NCBI RefSeq assembly: GCF_008801715.1
Contig: NZ_VZPG01000004.1
Span: 124,001-188,000 of the forward strand
Direction of reading: 5' to 3'
DNA length: 64,000 bases
DNA from: Pseudochrobactrum saccharolyticum
GTDB taxonomy: Bacteria > Pseudomonadota > Alphaproteobacteria > Rhizobiales > Rhizobiaceae
This document shows positions 18,344 to 26,232 of this stretch, piece by piece; position 1 is the first letter of the stretch; the number at the start of each line of letters is the position of its first letter. Below the pieces are notes generated by a model. It had not been told where the DNA came from, ran no database searches, and worked only from the letters and a program-made list of their open reading frames with translations. The translations under genes were made by a program, and so were the position numbers.

Positions 18344-18419
18344 CGAGTGGATTTTCGAATTTGACGTTTGAAACAACATTGGTGTCGGTCGGTGACAAAC
18401 GTCAAATTCAATCCACTCG
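18344..18419. repeat. Large imperfect palindrome B upstream of lgt
   Basis: Arms CGAGTGGATT (18344-18353) + GAATTTGACGTTTG (18357-18370) pair with CAAACGTCAAATTC (18396-18409) + AATCCACTCG (18410-18419): 24 paired bases, one 3-base bulge, 25-base loop. It shares outer GTGG/CCAC and inner GACRTTTG/CAAAYGTC with palindrome A, so the two look like diverged copies of one element 13 bases apart. Confidence 0.88.
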
Positions 18420-18542
18420 CCTTAAGCCGAACTTAAATGTCTTACAAAGTAAGGCTGTTTAAGTCTTGCATACGATATAATGCGGGCTTATCTCAGAAGC
18501 AGAAATTATTTCCGCCTGTGGCGGCTAAAAAGAGGTGATCCA

Positions 18543-18836
18543 ATGAGTAATGCAACCGGTAAAGTTCTTGATGAACTCGCAAAACTCGTCACTGATGCTG
18601 CGGGTGCCGCGCAGGGCGTGCGTCGTGAAGTCGAGACAGCAATGCGCTCTCAGGGTGAAAAGCTGCTTAACACTTTGGATGTTGTGCAGCGTGAAGATTT
18701 TGAAGCCATGCGTGAAATGGCCGTTAAAACCCGTACCGAAAACAGTGCCCTGACGGTCAAAATTGCCGAGCTCGAAGAGCGTATTGCTAAAATCGAAGCA
18801 GCACTGGCAGAAAAACCAGCGAAAAAAGGCGCTTAA
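18543..18836 (+). CDS. ubiK: Ubiquinone biosynthesis accessory factor UbiK family (BMFP)
   Basis: 97 residues from ATG 18543 after AGAGGTGATCC; a GTG-like upstream extension to 18480 has no support. The N-terminal amphipathic part precedes Q-R-E-D-F-E-A-M-R-E-M, and the C-terminal half is a strong coiled coil (E-N-S-A-L-T-V-K-I-A-E-L-E-E-R-I-A-K-I-E-A-A-L) ending in Lys-rich sequence. Members bind membranes and UbiJ and help aerobic ubiquinone synthesis. It stands alone. Confidence 0.85.
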   Translation: MSNATGKVLDELAKLVTDAAGAAQGVRREVETAMRSQGEKLLNTLDVVQREDFEAMREMAVKTRTENSALTVKIAELEERIAKIEAALAEKPAKKGA

Positions 18837-19298
18837 GGTCTAAAAATCTCAAAGATTTTTTAACTTTTTATTCACAGGGGCGAATGCCTAAAAGCCCTTA
18901 TTCCAGAATCGGTTACAGCGGCGCCCACTCGGGCGCCGTTTGTTCTTTCCACATGGTTTCTTAGAGTTTTGACAAAAAGGACTGGTACTCTGACTCAGCA
19001 TCAATAGACTGAAAACACTGCATGATTCGTAATTGAGTCATGAAGCATGGCAGAAGCGGGGAGCGGCAGGACAATAAGTTCAGCCGCACAGATCCGGTTG
19101 ATGCGTCAGTGTAACAGTCATGTGTTTGCGCGTGTGTTGGAGGCGGGGTTGCAGCGTTTGGCAACATTTGTCTCGGCCTATTAACCAGTGTGTCTTTTTT
19201 GTGGCGATTGCTGCGGGGGATACATTCCGGCTGCGTGTTTATGACAGCCGGAATCCGGGTTTTACTCTTGCGGGTAAGCCCAAAAACAGGGAACGAAC
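18837..19298. other. Gap between ubiK and the YbjN-domain gene
   Basis: Holds the ubiK terminator at 18919-18948 and about 350 further bases with no gene or repeat I can support. Confidence 0.5.
18919..18948 (+). terminator. Terminator downstream of ubiK
   Basis: CGGCGCCC-ACTC-GGGCGCCG followed by TTTGTTCTTT, about 80 bases beyond the ubiK stop. Confidence 0.8.
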
Positions 19299-19799
19299 AT
19301 GAACCTTCTTGAGCTCGATATCGCTCGCGATGCACATCCGGTGGATGTCATTGAACAGGTTGCGCATGCCAATGACTGGGCTTTTGACCGTACCGGTGAC
19401 GATGAGATTGCAGTTTCTGTTGTCGGTAACTGGACAGATTATCACCTTTCATTCTCGTGGATGGAAGAGTTTGAAGCGCTGCATCTGGCCTGCGCCTTTG
19501 ATGTAAAGGTGAGTGAGCCGCGCGTGAATGAAGTCATGCGTCTGCTCTCTCTGATTAATGAGCAGCTGCTTATGGGGCATTTTGATCTGTGGCGTCAGGA
19601 AGGGGCGATTATGTATCGCCAGTCCCTGTTGCTGGCGGGCGGCGCTAAGCCAACCAGTCGTCAGGTCGAAGTATTGCTGGCCAGCGCGCTGGAAGCCTGT
19701 GAATGCTATTATCAGGCTTTCCAGTTTGTAGTCTGGTCGGGTGTGCCGGCAAAAGAAGCTTTGCAGGGCGTGCTGTTTGAAACAGTCGGCCGGGCTTAA
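19299..19799 (+). CDS. YbjN domain-containing protein
   Basis: 166 residues, acidic, soluble, no signal peptide. The beta-rich N-terminal part (N-D-W-A-F-D-R-T-G-D-D-E-I-A-V-S-V-V-G-N-W) followed by helices with F-D-V-K-V-S and a G-H-F-D-L-W...M-Y-R-Q-S-L-L-L pattern fits the YbjN/CesT-like fold common in alphaproteobacteria. Such proteins are thought to be chaperone-like; the role here is unknown. AGGGAACGAAC precedes the ATG. Confidence 0.82.
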   Translation: MNLLELDIARDAHPVDVIEQVAHANDWAFDRTGDDEIAVSVVGNWTDYHLSFSWMEEFEALHLACAFDVKVSEPRVNEVMRLLSLINEQLLMGHFDLWRQEGAIMYRQSLLLAGGAKPTSRQVEVLLASALEACECYYQAFQFVVWSGVPAKEALQGVLFETVGRA

Positions 19800-19869
19800 G
19801 GTGATAAAACAAACGCTGCCTGTTTAGAATGGCAGCGGCAGAGCGGTTTACGTCCCGATTGGATCACAG

Positions 19870-20098
19870 TGCTCGCTCTAGATTCTTTAATTTGCCGCAT
19901 TATCACGGGCGTCAAGTTTATCCAACTTGACTGTGAAATGCTCTAGAGCGCCGTGTGCCAGACTTGGCACACAAAACTCGCTCTAACACTTTAAAATTAG
20001 AGCATAATTTTGTCTTAAACTGATCTAAGTTTAAGGAATTATGCTCCAGAGCATGTCGCGGAAAAGCGGCTACCGGTTTTCCGATAGTGACATGCGTA
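19870..20098. repeat. Mosaic palindromic repeat, copy 2 (M3 + inverted M1 + M2 + M4)
   Basis: The richest copy. M3 at about 19874-19946 (begins CGCTCTAG, ends GCTCTAG) is clearly homologous to 58148-58219. M1 is inverted at about 19943-19986, with the GTGTGCCA / TGGCACAC inner stem. M2 is at 19999-20047. M4 at about 20049-20098 reads GCATGTC...GACATGC around GGAAAAGCGG / CCGGTTTTCC, a pattern widespread in rhizobial intergenic repeats. Modules abut or share their TAGAGC ends. Confidence 0.85.
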
Positions 20099-20171
20099 AA
20101 ACTTGGAGACAGAGCGGGCGCAGTGGATAAAATTACACGCGACACGCTTTACAAGTATGGGCGGGGGTGTC

Positions 20172-20519
20172 GTGTCTGAGCAGCAGGAAATCAGTTTTGC
20201 GGATTTTGAAAAAGTCGATATCCGCACCGGTACGATTATTGAAGCGGAAGTTTTCGCCAAAGCCCGCAAGCCTGCTTATAAGCTGAAAATTGATTTCGGC
20301 GATGTGATCGGTATTAAAAAATCATCCGCACAGATTACTGTTCATTATACGCCGGAAACGCTGGTCGGCCGTCAGGTTCTGGCCGTTGTCAATTTCCCGC
20401 CGCGCCAGATCGGTCCGTTTATGTCTGAAGTATTGACGCTCGGATTTGCCGATGAAAATGGCGATATTGTCTTGGCGGCAACAGAGCGGAATGTGCCGAA
20501 CGGGCAGAAGCTGATCTAG
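20172..20519 (+). CDS. csaA: tRNA-binding (OB-fold) protein, CsaA family
   Basis: 115 residues from GTG 20172. It contains a single EMAP/Trbp111-like OB-fold: [11 protein letters not shown], then [11 protein letters not shown], then [15 protein letters not shown] and a final [12 protein letters not shown]. CsaA of Bacillus has been described as a secretion-associated chaperone; the fold binds tRNA. The extra 23 upstream codons lie against repeat DNA and are unlike the family. Convergent with the kinase gene at 20566. Confidence 0.88.
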   Translation: MSEQQEISFADFEKVDIRTGTIIEAEVFAKARKPAYKLKIDFGDVIGIKKSSAQITVHYTPETLVGRQVLAVVNFPPRQIGPFMSEVLTLGFADENGDIVLAATERNVPNGQKLI

Positions 20520-20565
20520 TCTTATACCGCGTTACGCTGTCTTATCTAAACTGCTTGAGAATGCA

Positions 20566-21900
20566 TCAGGCAGGAATACTGACAATGGCACGCAGGCCGC
20601 CTTTCGGGCTGCTGTCCAGTGTGATATCGCCGCCGTGATTGCGAGCGATGTCGCGGGCAATCGCTAAGCCCAGACCAGTGCCGCCTGCATCCTGATTGCG
20701 GGCTTCATCCAGACGGACAAAGGGTTTGAAAACTTCTTCCCGCTTGTCTTCCGGTATACCAACGCCGTCATCATCGACAACAATGGTCAACCAGTCATTC
20801 TCATGGGTTGCCGTTAAATGCACGGATTGCGCATAGCGGAAAGCATTGCCGACGAGATTGCTGACCAGTCGTGTGAACGCATTCGGGCGGACGTGAATAT
20901 TGCTGTTGCCGTGTATCTCGGCGGAGAAGTCGCGATTGCGCAGCCGCGCTTCTTCTTCCAGTTTTGTGATGAGGATTTGCAGATCCAGAACGCCTTGCTC
21001 TTCACTGCCTTCACCGCGTGCAAAAGCCAGATAGCCTTCCAGCATATTCTGCATGTCGGTAATATCCTGATTGAGCGGCACCGTATCAATCTTGCTGCCT
21101 GCAATGGCCAGCTGCAATTTAAAGCGCGTGAGAATGGTGCGCAGATCGTGGCTCACGCCGCTGAGCATGGCTGTACGCTGTTCAATCTGCCGTTCAATGC
21201 GTTCGCGCATCTGGATGAAGGCAATGCCCGCCTTGCGCACTTCTTCAGCACCATGGGGACGGAAGCCGACAGGCATGGGCTGGCCTTTACCGAAACTTTC
21301 CGCCGCTTCTGACAATTGCTGGATCGGTTTGATCTGATTGCGTAGGAAGGCAATCGCAATCGTGAGCAAGACCAGAGCCGTACCGATCATCCATGTAAGG
21401 AAGATCAGCGTATTGGATGCATAGGCCTGACTGCGCTTGGCAAAAACACGTAAGACTTTGTCATCCAGCTGAATACGGATTTCTACCAAGTCAGAATCCC
21501 CGACCGTATCAATCCAGAACGGGCGATTGATCTGGCGGGTGATTTCCTCATTGAGAAAATAATCAAGAATAGAGAAAAACGGTTTCGGCCCCGGCGGCGG
21601 CAGCGGCGAGGACGGCAGAACAGATACGTTGAGATCCAGCCGCTGTTGCGCAATGCGGATAATATTCGCGTAATCGGGTTCCTGCGGATAGGTTTCCAGA
21701 ATATCAATAATAGCAGAAATATCGCGCACGACCGCAGTGGACAGACGCTCTGTCACCATCTGCCAGTGCCGTTCCATAAAAACGAAGGCAATAACCGACT
21801 GCAACAGCACCATCGGAGCGATGATGATGATGAGCGAGCGCGCATAAAGCCGCTTGGGCATACGCAATGCCAGCCAGTCGGAAAACCTTTTCCAGAGCAA
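20566..21900 (-). CDS. Sensor histidine kinase, EnvZ-like
   Basis: 444 residues. Membrane helices near 22-42 and 163-186 flank a periplasmic domain that includes a Pro-rich stretch; a HAMP region (I-K-P-I-Q-Q-L) follows. The phospho-acceptor is H251 in S-G-V-S-H-D-L-R-T-I-L-T-R, with Ile where most kinases have Pro (R-T-P-L). The ATPase domain has N-A-F-R-Y, D-D-G-V-G-I-P and G-G-T-G-L-G-L-A-I. The start is probably TTG 21900, eight bases after AGGAGAG; the next ATG would lose conserved N-terminal residues. It follows the petR-like regulator by 50 bases and is its presumed partner. Confidence 0.9.
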   Translation of the reverse strand: MLWKRFSDWLALRMPKRLYARSLIIIIAPMVLLQSVIAFVFMERHWQMVTERLSTAVVRDISAIIDILETYPQEPDYANIIRIAQQRLDLNVSVLPSSPLPPPGPKPFFSILDYFLNEEITRQINRPFWIDTVGDSDLVEIRIQLDDKVLRVFAKRSQAYASNTLIFLTWMIGTALVLLTIAIAFLRNQIKPIQQLSEAAESFGKGQPMPVGFRPHGAEEVRKAGIAFIQMRERIERQIEQRTAMLSGVSHDLRTILTRFKLQLAIAGSKIDTVPLNQDITDMQNMLEGYLAFARGEGSEEQGVLDLQILITKLEEEARLRNRDFSAEIHGNSNIHVRPNAFTRLVSNLVGNAFRYAQSVHLTATHENDWLTIVVDDDGVGIPEDKREEVFKPFVRLDEARNQDAGGTGLGLAIARDIARNHGGDITLDSSPKGGLRAIVSIPA

Positions 21901-21950
21901 CTGCTATTCTCTCCTGTCCGTCAGGATTATGTTATTGGCGACGAGCGCTT

Positions 21951-22658
21951 TTATTGCTCAATGCTCAGCTTGTAGCCGATACCGCGCACTGTTTGCAGCC
22001 AGATCGGATTTGCAGGATCGACTTCAATCTTGCGGCGCAGACGGTTGATCTGCACATCGATTGTTCTTTCTCCGACTTCCCCGTCCTGACCTGTCAGTTC
22101 ATGGCGCGGCACTGTCTCACCGGCGCGTTCAGCGAAGATCGTCATAATATCCTGTTCACGATCCGTCAGTTTGATAACTTCACCGCCCTGTTTGAGTTCC
22201 TTGCGCGGAATAGAAAAAGTGTAAGGACCGAAAACAATCTGCTCAATAATATGCTGTGTCGGCTGCGCACCGCGGCGCAGAATATTATTGATGCGCAGTG
22301 TCAGTTCACGCGGATCAAACGGCTTGGAGAGATAATCATCGGCGCCGGCTTCGAGGCCGCTGATACGGCTGTCAGTTTCTGAAAGCGCGGTAAGCATCAG
22401 AATGGGCACATTCTTTTGTTCACGCAGGGAGCGGGTCAGCTCCACACCGCTTTCGCCCGGCATCATGACATCGAGAATAATGAGATCGAAATCAATGCCT
22501 TCGAGCTTGCGGCGGGCTTCCTGCGCATTGGCTGCCATTGTGACACGGTAACCGGTGGTGCTCAGATATTGCGAGAGCAGGCTGCGGATACGGGTATCAT
22601 CATCAACCACCAGCAGGTGCGGGGCATCGTCGGACAGAATTGTGTCTTCGCTGGTCAT
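21951..22658 (-). CDS. petR: OmpR-family response regulator, PetR-like
   Basis: 235 residues: receiver domain with acidic pocket D19/D20, phospho-acceptor D63 (I-I-L-D-V-M-M-P-G) and K112, then a winged-helix OmpR DNA-binding domain (L-T-D-R-E-Q-D-I...T-V-R-G-I-G-Y). In Rhodobacter a MarR-like PetP and an OmpR-like PetR are encoded next to petABC. Here the same MarR-OmpR order occurs, followed by a kinase, 17 kb from petABC. The PetR name is by this family and context match, not shown experimentally. Confidence 0.87.
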   Translation of the reverse strand: MTSEDTILSDDAPHLLVVDDDTRIRSLLSQYLSTTGYRVTMAANAQEARRKLEGIDFDLIILDVMMPGESGVELTRSLREQKNVPILMLTALSETDSRISGLEAGADDYLSKPFDPRELTLRINNILRRGAQPTQHIIEQIVFGPYTFSIPRKELKQGGEVIKLTDREQDIMTIFAERAGETVPRHELTGQDGEVGERTIDVQINRLRRKIEVDPANPIWLQTVRGIGYKLSIEQ

Positions 22659-22797
22659 TGGTTTACCCTTTCAGTACAGAGCTTTTCCTGCCTCAGGCGA
22701 GGCGTGTATTCAGCTTGTTATCTCGGCTTCTGCAGTCTGTTTATCTGTGTGCACGGCCTTCGGATATACACACTATGTGAATGAAGGCTGTTTATAT

Positions 22798-23319
22798 TTA
22801 CCGGCTGAGCGGCAGGCTGTCGATCTGATCGCGCTGGTCGCTGTTGACCATGGCTTTCAGGAAATTCTGGATAATTTGTTTTTCCGTAACATTGCTTTCA
22901 GCCAGAGCCGCGGCAATGCGGTTTGACTGTGGTTGTGTCAGCGAAAGAATAAGCTCGCGGCCGGAAACAGTCGGATATAATTCCCGCTGGCGGCGGTCTG
23001 TTTCACCGGTTAGCTGGATAATATGGCCGTTATCGACCAGTTGTTTCAGAACGCGGGCAAGGCTCTGCTTGGTGATTTTCAAAACATCCAGCAGTTCCGC
23101 AACACTCATGCCGGGCTTGCGGTTGACGAAATATAACACACGGTGATGCGCGCGGCCGAAGCCCATGGTTTCAAGCTGCTTATCGGGATCAGCTGTAAAA
23201 TCGCGATAGGAAAAGAACAGAAGTTCAATGATGCCCAGATCGTTGACCTCATCTTCTGAGAGGGCGGCACGAATAGTAGTATCATTGTGATTGAAACGCA
23301 CGTCCGGTCTCCGGTTCAT
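22798..23319 (-). CDS. petP: MarR-family regulator, PetP-like
   Basis: 173 residues with a MarR winged helix. The recognition region is S-V-A-E-L-L-D-V-L-K-I-T-K-Q-S-L-A-R-V-L-K-Q-L and the wing is T-G-E-T-D-R-R-Q-R-E-L-Y-P-T. The G-F-G-R-A-H-H-R-V-L-Y-F segment precedes it. First gene of the MarR - response regulator - kinase set; the 139-base gap to petR may hold a second promoter. The petP symbol rests on this arrangement. Confidence 0.82.
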   Translation of the reverse strand: MNRRPDVRFNHNDTTIRAALSEDEVNDLGIIELLFFSYRDFTADPDKQLETMGFGRAHHRVLYFVNRKPGMSVAELLDVLKITKQSLARVLKQLVDNGHIIQLTGETDRRQRELYPTVSGRELILSLTQPQSNRIAAALAESNVTEKQIIQNFLKAMVNSDQRDQIDSLPLSR

Positions 23320-23629
23320 TCATATTTCAGCCTGCTAGTTCTATCAGCCTGTTTGCTATGCGGATAGATTATCTGCATCTTACTTTCCATTATCTGCTTT
23401 AGAAACAACCATGGCAATATTTTGCGGCGCAACATGCTGCATTTTCACACTATCTGCCGTTTAAATCTGATTCTGTGTGAAACTGTATGATTGCGGGCAG
23501 CGCCGAGGGATGAAACATGCTGAATTTATCAGGTAATAATTATAAGAATTGACAGTCTCCTTTTTCTTGTCATCATCAAGATGTCAAGGCGTTCTACTTT
23601 GATGTTTAACATTAATTGGGGTGACAATT
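23320..23629. promoter_or_regulatory. Divergent promoter region of petP and the small membrane protein gene
   Basis: 310 bases. A 9-base dyad CTTGTCATC / GATGTCAAG (one mismatch) at 23566-23588 lies about 40 bases before the ATG at 23630 and could be an operator. TTGACA at 23549-23554 is a possible -35. Nothing else is clear. Confidence 0.4.
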
Positions 23630-23911
23630 ATGGATGCCATTATTCCTATTCTTGTACAGTTAGTCGCCGGTGCTGTCGGCGGCAATCTGGCCGGCGCAGT
23701 TAAGAATCTCAGCCTTGGAACAACAGGCAATACAGTTGCCGGTGGTATCGGCGGTCTGATCCTCGGTCAGCTTCTGCCAATGCTGGCCGGTGGCGGTGTC
23801 GATTCTGCATTGAGCGGTATTGTCGGACAGCTGATCGGCGGCGGTGCCGGTGGTGCCGTTCTGACAGCCGTGATCGGTCTGATTAAAAACAGCATGGCTA
23901 ATAAAGCCTGA
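23630..23911 (+). CDS. Small glycine-rich membrane protein
   Basis: 93 residues, strongly hydrophobic and rich in Gly/Ala/Leu, with repeated G-x-x-x-G and L-V/A-G-G steps (A-G-A-V-G-G-N-L-A-G, G-G-I-G-G-L-I-L-G-Q-L-L, G-G-G-A-G-G). It looks like glycine-zipper helices. No signal peptide. The ATG at 23630 follows GGGGTGACAATT. I do not recognise the family beyond similar small rhizobial proteins of unknown role. Confidence 0.75.
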   Translation: MDAIIPILVQLVAGAVGGNLAGAVKNLSLGTTGNTVAGGIGGLILGQLLPMLAGGGVDSALSGIVGQLIGGGAGGAVLTAVIGLIKNSMANKA

Positions 23912-23940
23912 CCGTAAAAACTCAGGATTAATTACTTTAT

Positions 23941-23970
23941 GACCGGCAGGGTATGATATCATGCCGGTCT
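23941..23970 (+). terminator. Hairpin after the small membrane protein gene
   Basis: GACCGGCA / TGCCGGTC, 8-base stem, with an AT-rich loop. There is only a short T stretch behind it, so it is a probable terminator or 3' stabiliser. Confidence 0.55.
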
Positions 23971-24035
23971 TATGAATATGTTTTTTCTTCAGGCGGTGCG
24001 CGATGCGCTGCTTTTTTGATTTATCCGGCCTATAT

Positions 24036-24061
24036 AAAGGACAGCTACGGCTGTCCTTTTT
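24036..24061 (+). terminator. Second, orphan terminator
   Basis: AAAGGACAGC-TACG-GCTGTCCTTTTT, a strong intrinsic terminator about 70 bases past the previous hairpin, with no gene between. It is either a back-up terminator or the end of a small RNA. Confidence 0.8.
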
Positions 24062-24124
24062 GTTTGCACCAGAGTGTGCCGCGCTTAATTATACGCATGG
24101 CACTTACTCTGGATCCTTCTGTGG

Positions 24125-24229
24125 CGCATGTTCGCGGGAGCTCAGATGAAACCATCTGAGCCAGACATGTGCGAATTTTAAAGTGTTAGAGCGTCCTTTG
24201 TGTGCCAGATCTGGCACATGGCGCTCTAG
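24125..24229 (+). repeat. Mosaic palindromic repeat, copy 3 (M4-like + M1)
   Basis: M4-like hairpin at about 24125-24173: outer CGCATGT / ACATGTGCG and a perfect inner GCTCAGATG-AAAC-CATCTGAGC. M1 at 24186-24229: TTAGAGCG / CGCTCTAG around the perfect palindrome TGTGCCAGATCTGGCACA (24201-24218). It lies just upstream of the metallo-hydrolase gene. Confidence 0.83.
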
Positions 24230-24276
24230 GCAAAACGAAAACCGGTCAGAGCACGCAAACTATAATCGGGTGATAA

Positions 24277-24918
24277 ATGAGCAAGCTTCAGGCAATCATA
24301 GTGGCAGTCACGCCTTTTCGGCAGAATTGCACAATCCTGTTCGATAAGGACAGTAAAAAAGGCGTTGTTGTTGATCCGGGCGGTGATGTTGATGTGCTGA
24401 AAGAAGTGATCGAGAACAATCAGCTGAAGATCGAAGAGATCTGGATCACCCACGGTCATGTCGATCATATCGGTGCTGCTGCTGATCTGCGTGATGCATT
24501 GCAGGTGCCGATCATCGGCTCTCAGGAAGAGGATGCGTTTCTCTACGACAATGTGGAAGCCTCGGCGACCAAATTCGGTCTGGGAGAGGGCTTCCGCAAT
24601 TTTCAGCCGGATCGCTGGCTGAAAGAAGGTGATGTTTTACAGGTTGCCGGTGAGAATTTTGAAGTCCTGCATTGTCCGGGACACTCACCTGGGCATGTGG
24701 TTTTCATCAATAAAGCCATGCATTTTGCAATTGTCGGTGATGTCTTGTTCAACGGATCCGTGGGCCGTACGGATTTGCCGGGCGGAGATCATGATACATT
24801 GATCCGCTCCATCAAGGAGAAGTTGCTGCCGCTTGGTGATGAATTCAGCTTTATCTGCGGTCATGGTGCAGGCAGCCGCTTTGGCGATGAGCGCAGAGGC
24901 AATCCGTTTCTGGTGTGA
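24277..24918 (+). CDS. Metallo-beta-lactamase-fold hydrolase, GloB-like
   Basis: 213 residues. The zinc motif is T-H-G-H-V-D-H-I-G near residues 58-66, then H-C-P-G-H-S-P-G-H near 128-136, G-D-V-L-F near 149 and a C-terminal C-G-H-G. This is the YcbL/glyoxalase II-like branch: cytoplasmic thioester hydrolase, lactoylglutathione being a possible substrate. The final part is a little short of the canonical G-P-x-T-T ending and reads C-G-H-G-A-G-S-R-F-G-D-E-R. Convergent with the BA14K gene. Confidence 0.9.
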   Translation: MSKLQAIIVAVTPFRQNCTILFDKDSKKGVVVDPGGDVDVLKEVIENNQLKIEEIWITHGHVDHIGAAADLRDALQVPIIGSQEEDAFLYDNVEASATKFGLGEGFRNFQPDRWLKEGDVLQVAGENFEVLHCPGHSPGHVVFINKAMHFAIVGDVLFNGSVGRTDLPGGDHDTLIRSIKEKLLPLGDEFSFICGHGAGSRFGDERRGNPFLV

Positions 24919-24950
24919 ATGAGTTGCCACGGGCACCCAAAACTCTCATA

Positions 24951-24981
24951 AAAAAACCGCCGGAGTGACCGGCGGTTTTTT
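24951..24981. terminator. Bidirectional terminator
   Basis: AAAAAACCGCCGG-AGTGA-CCGGCGGTTTTTT, between the convergent hydrolase (+) and BA14K (-) genes. Confidence 0.92.
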
Positions 24982-24994
24982 CATCTGAACGGGA

Positions 24995-25489
24995 TCAGTT
25001 TGCGACGCAGAAGTGATCCTGACCATCATAGCCACGGAATGTACCGGACTGGGCATTAAAGGAGCGGTATTTCTGGGAGCACCAGTTATACCATTCGCGT
25101 GTCCATGGCTGGTAAGAGCCACGATAGTCGCGGCCATAATTTCCGCGTGCCGGCTGGGCAGGGTAGAAAGTCTGCGGTGGCGGTGCATTGTAAATCGGTT
25201 CACGATAAACAGGCTGCGGTTGCGGCTGCGACATGGCACCGGCGATAATCGCACCGGCTGCAAGGCCAAGCACGCCTGCGGCTATGGCATTGTTGCGATC
25301 ACGGCGGCGGTCGCGGCGATCCCAGTCTCTGTCACGATTGCGCCAGCCATTATCATGATTCCAGCCACCATTGTTCCAGCCCCCGTGGCGGCGTCCCCAG
25401 TCATCAGCGGATGCAACTGAAAGATTGCCGGCTATCGTGGCAATGGAGAGGCCTGCGATCAGAGCGGTCTTGGTCAACTTATTCATCAT
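24995..25489 (-). CDS. BA14K family secreted protein
   Basis: 164 residues. A signal peptide ends near V-A-S-A-D-D. A region rich in W, G, R and D with repeats of D-R-R-D-R-R follows, then a short Ala/Gly helix (A-A-G-V-L-G-L-A-A-G-A-I-I-A-G), then the C-terminal BA14K signature W-Y-N-W-C-S-Q-K-Y-R-S-F...G-T-F-R-G-Y-D-G...H-F-C. The namesake is an immunoreactive 14-kDa protein of Brucella abortus described as lectin-like. Two cysteines probably form a disulfide. AAGGAGG precedes the ATG. Confidence 0.9.
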   Translation of the reverse strand: MMNKLTKTALIAGLSIATIAGNLSVASADDWGRRHGGWNNGGWNHDNGWRNRDRDWDRRDRRRDRNNAIAAGVLGLAAGAIIAGAMSQPQPQPVYREPIYNAPPPQTFYPAQPARGNYGRDYRGSYQPWTREWYNWCSQKYRSFNAQSGTFRGYDGQDHFCVAN

Positions 25490-25913
25490 AATCTGTGCCT
25501 CCTTACGAAGCTATACGCATTCGATAATGCCGGTTTTGGTCTTCTCTCAGCAGCAACTTTATGTGCTGTGATAAGATGATGACCAATCATTAGAGCAGGG
25601 CATATGAATGCTTGCTGAACAGAAAATAGGGGGAATGTTCAGCTTTTTAAATATCTCCGTATGTCACGATTAATGACAAGCAGCGTGGATTTGAAAACAT
25701 GGCTTCATGCGCTTTGAGAGCGTGGGGACACATTGCTTAAACGGAAGCGGGCTTCAGCTGTAAGACATTCATGAAAACAAAGGGATAGGAGACTCTCTAA
25801 TGAAAGGATCAATCCCGTAATGCTCTGCGTGCTGGTTTGAGCCGTCTTTTTTGGTTTTCAGACTGTATCAGAAAGTGAACAGCGAGCGCTCACAGGAGCC
25901 GCTCTGCAGATAA
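25490..25913. other. Gap upstream of the BA14K gene
   Basis: About 420 bases, no gene seen. Presumably contains the BA14K promoter on the minus strand. Confidence 0.45.
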
Positions 25914-25940
25914 TAAAAAACCCCGGCGTAACCGGGGTTT
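25914..25940 (-). terminator. Terminator of the cold-shock gene
   Basis: ACCCCGG-CGTAA-CCGGGGT stem; on the minus strand it is followed by TTTTTTATTA. It lies 77 bases past the stop. Confidence 0.88.
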
Positions 25941-26016
25941 CTGGATAAAGCACTGCTTGCAATCTGACTTCTGTGAGAATGTCACGCAGAAATCATATAT
26001 AGGCAGTTGGTGCTTT

Positions 26017-26232
26017 TTACTCGGTAATGCTGATGTCTACAGCTTTAGGGCCTTTGCCGCGACGATCCGGTTCAGTTTCGAAAGAAACTTTCTGATTGTC
26101 AGCGAGGTTTGTGAGGCCGGAAGCCTGAACAGCAGAGATATGTACGAAAATATCTGGTCCGCCATTATCCGGTTTGATAAAGCCAAAGCCTTTTTCACCA
26201 TTAAAGAATTTGACTACGCCGGTTTGTGCCAT
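26017..26232 (-). CDS. cspA: Cold-shock domain protein
   Basis: 71 residues, a single cold-shock OB-fold that binds single-stranded RNA/DNA. RNP1 K-G-F-G-F-I near residues 14-19 and RNP2 I-F-V-H-I-S near 28-33 are present. ATG at 26232 after AAGGAAC. A long AT-rich stretch upstream suggests an extended leader as in other cold-shock mRNAs. A second csp gene is at 43397-43606. Confidence 0.95.
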   Translation of the reverse strand: MAQTGVVKFFNGEKGFGFIKPDNGGPDIFVHISAVQASGLTNLADNQKVSFETEPDRRGKGPKAVDISITE

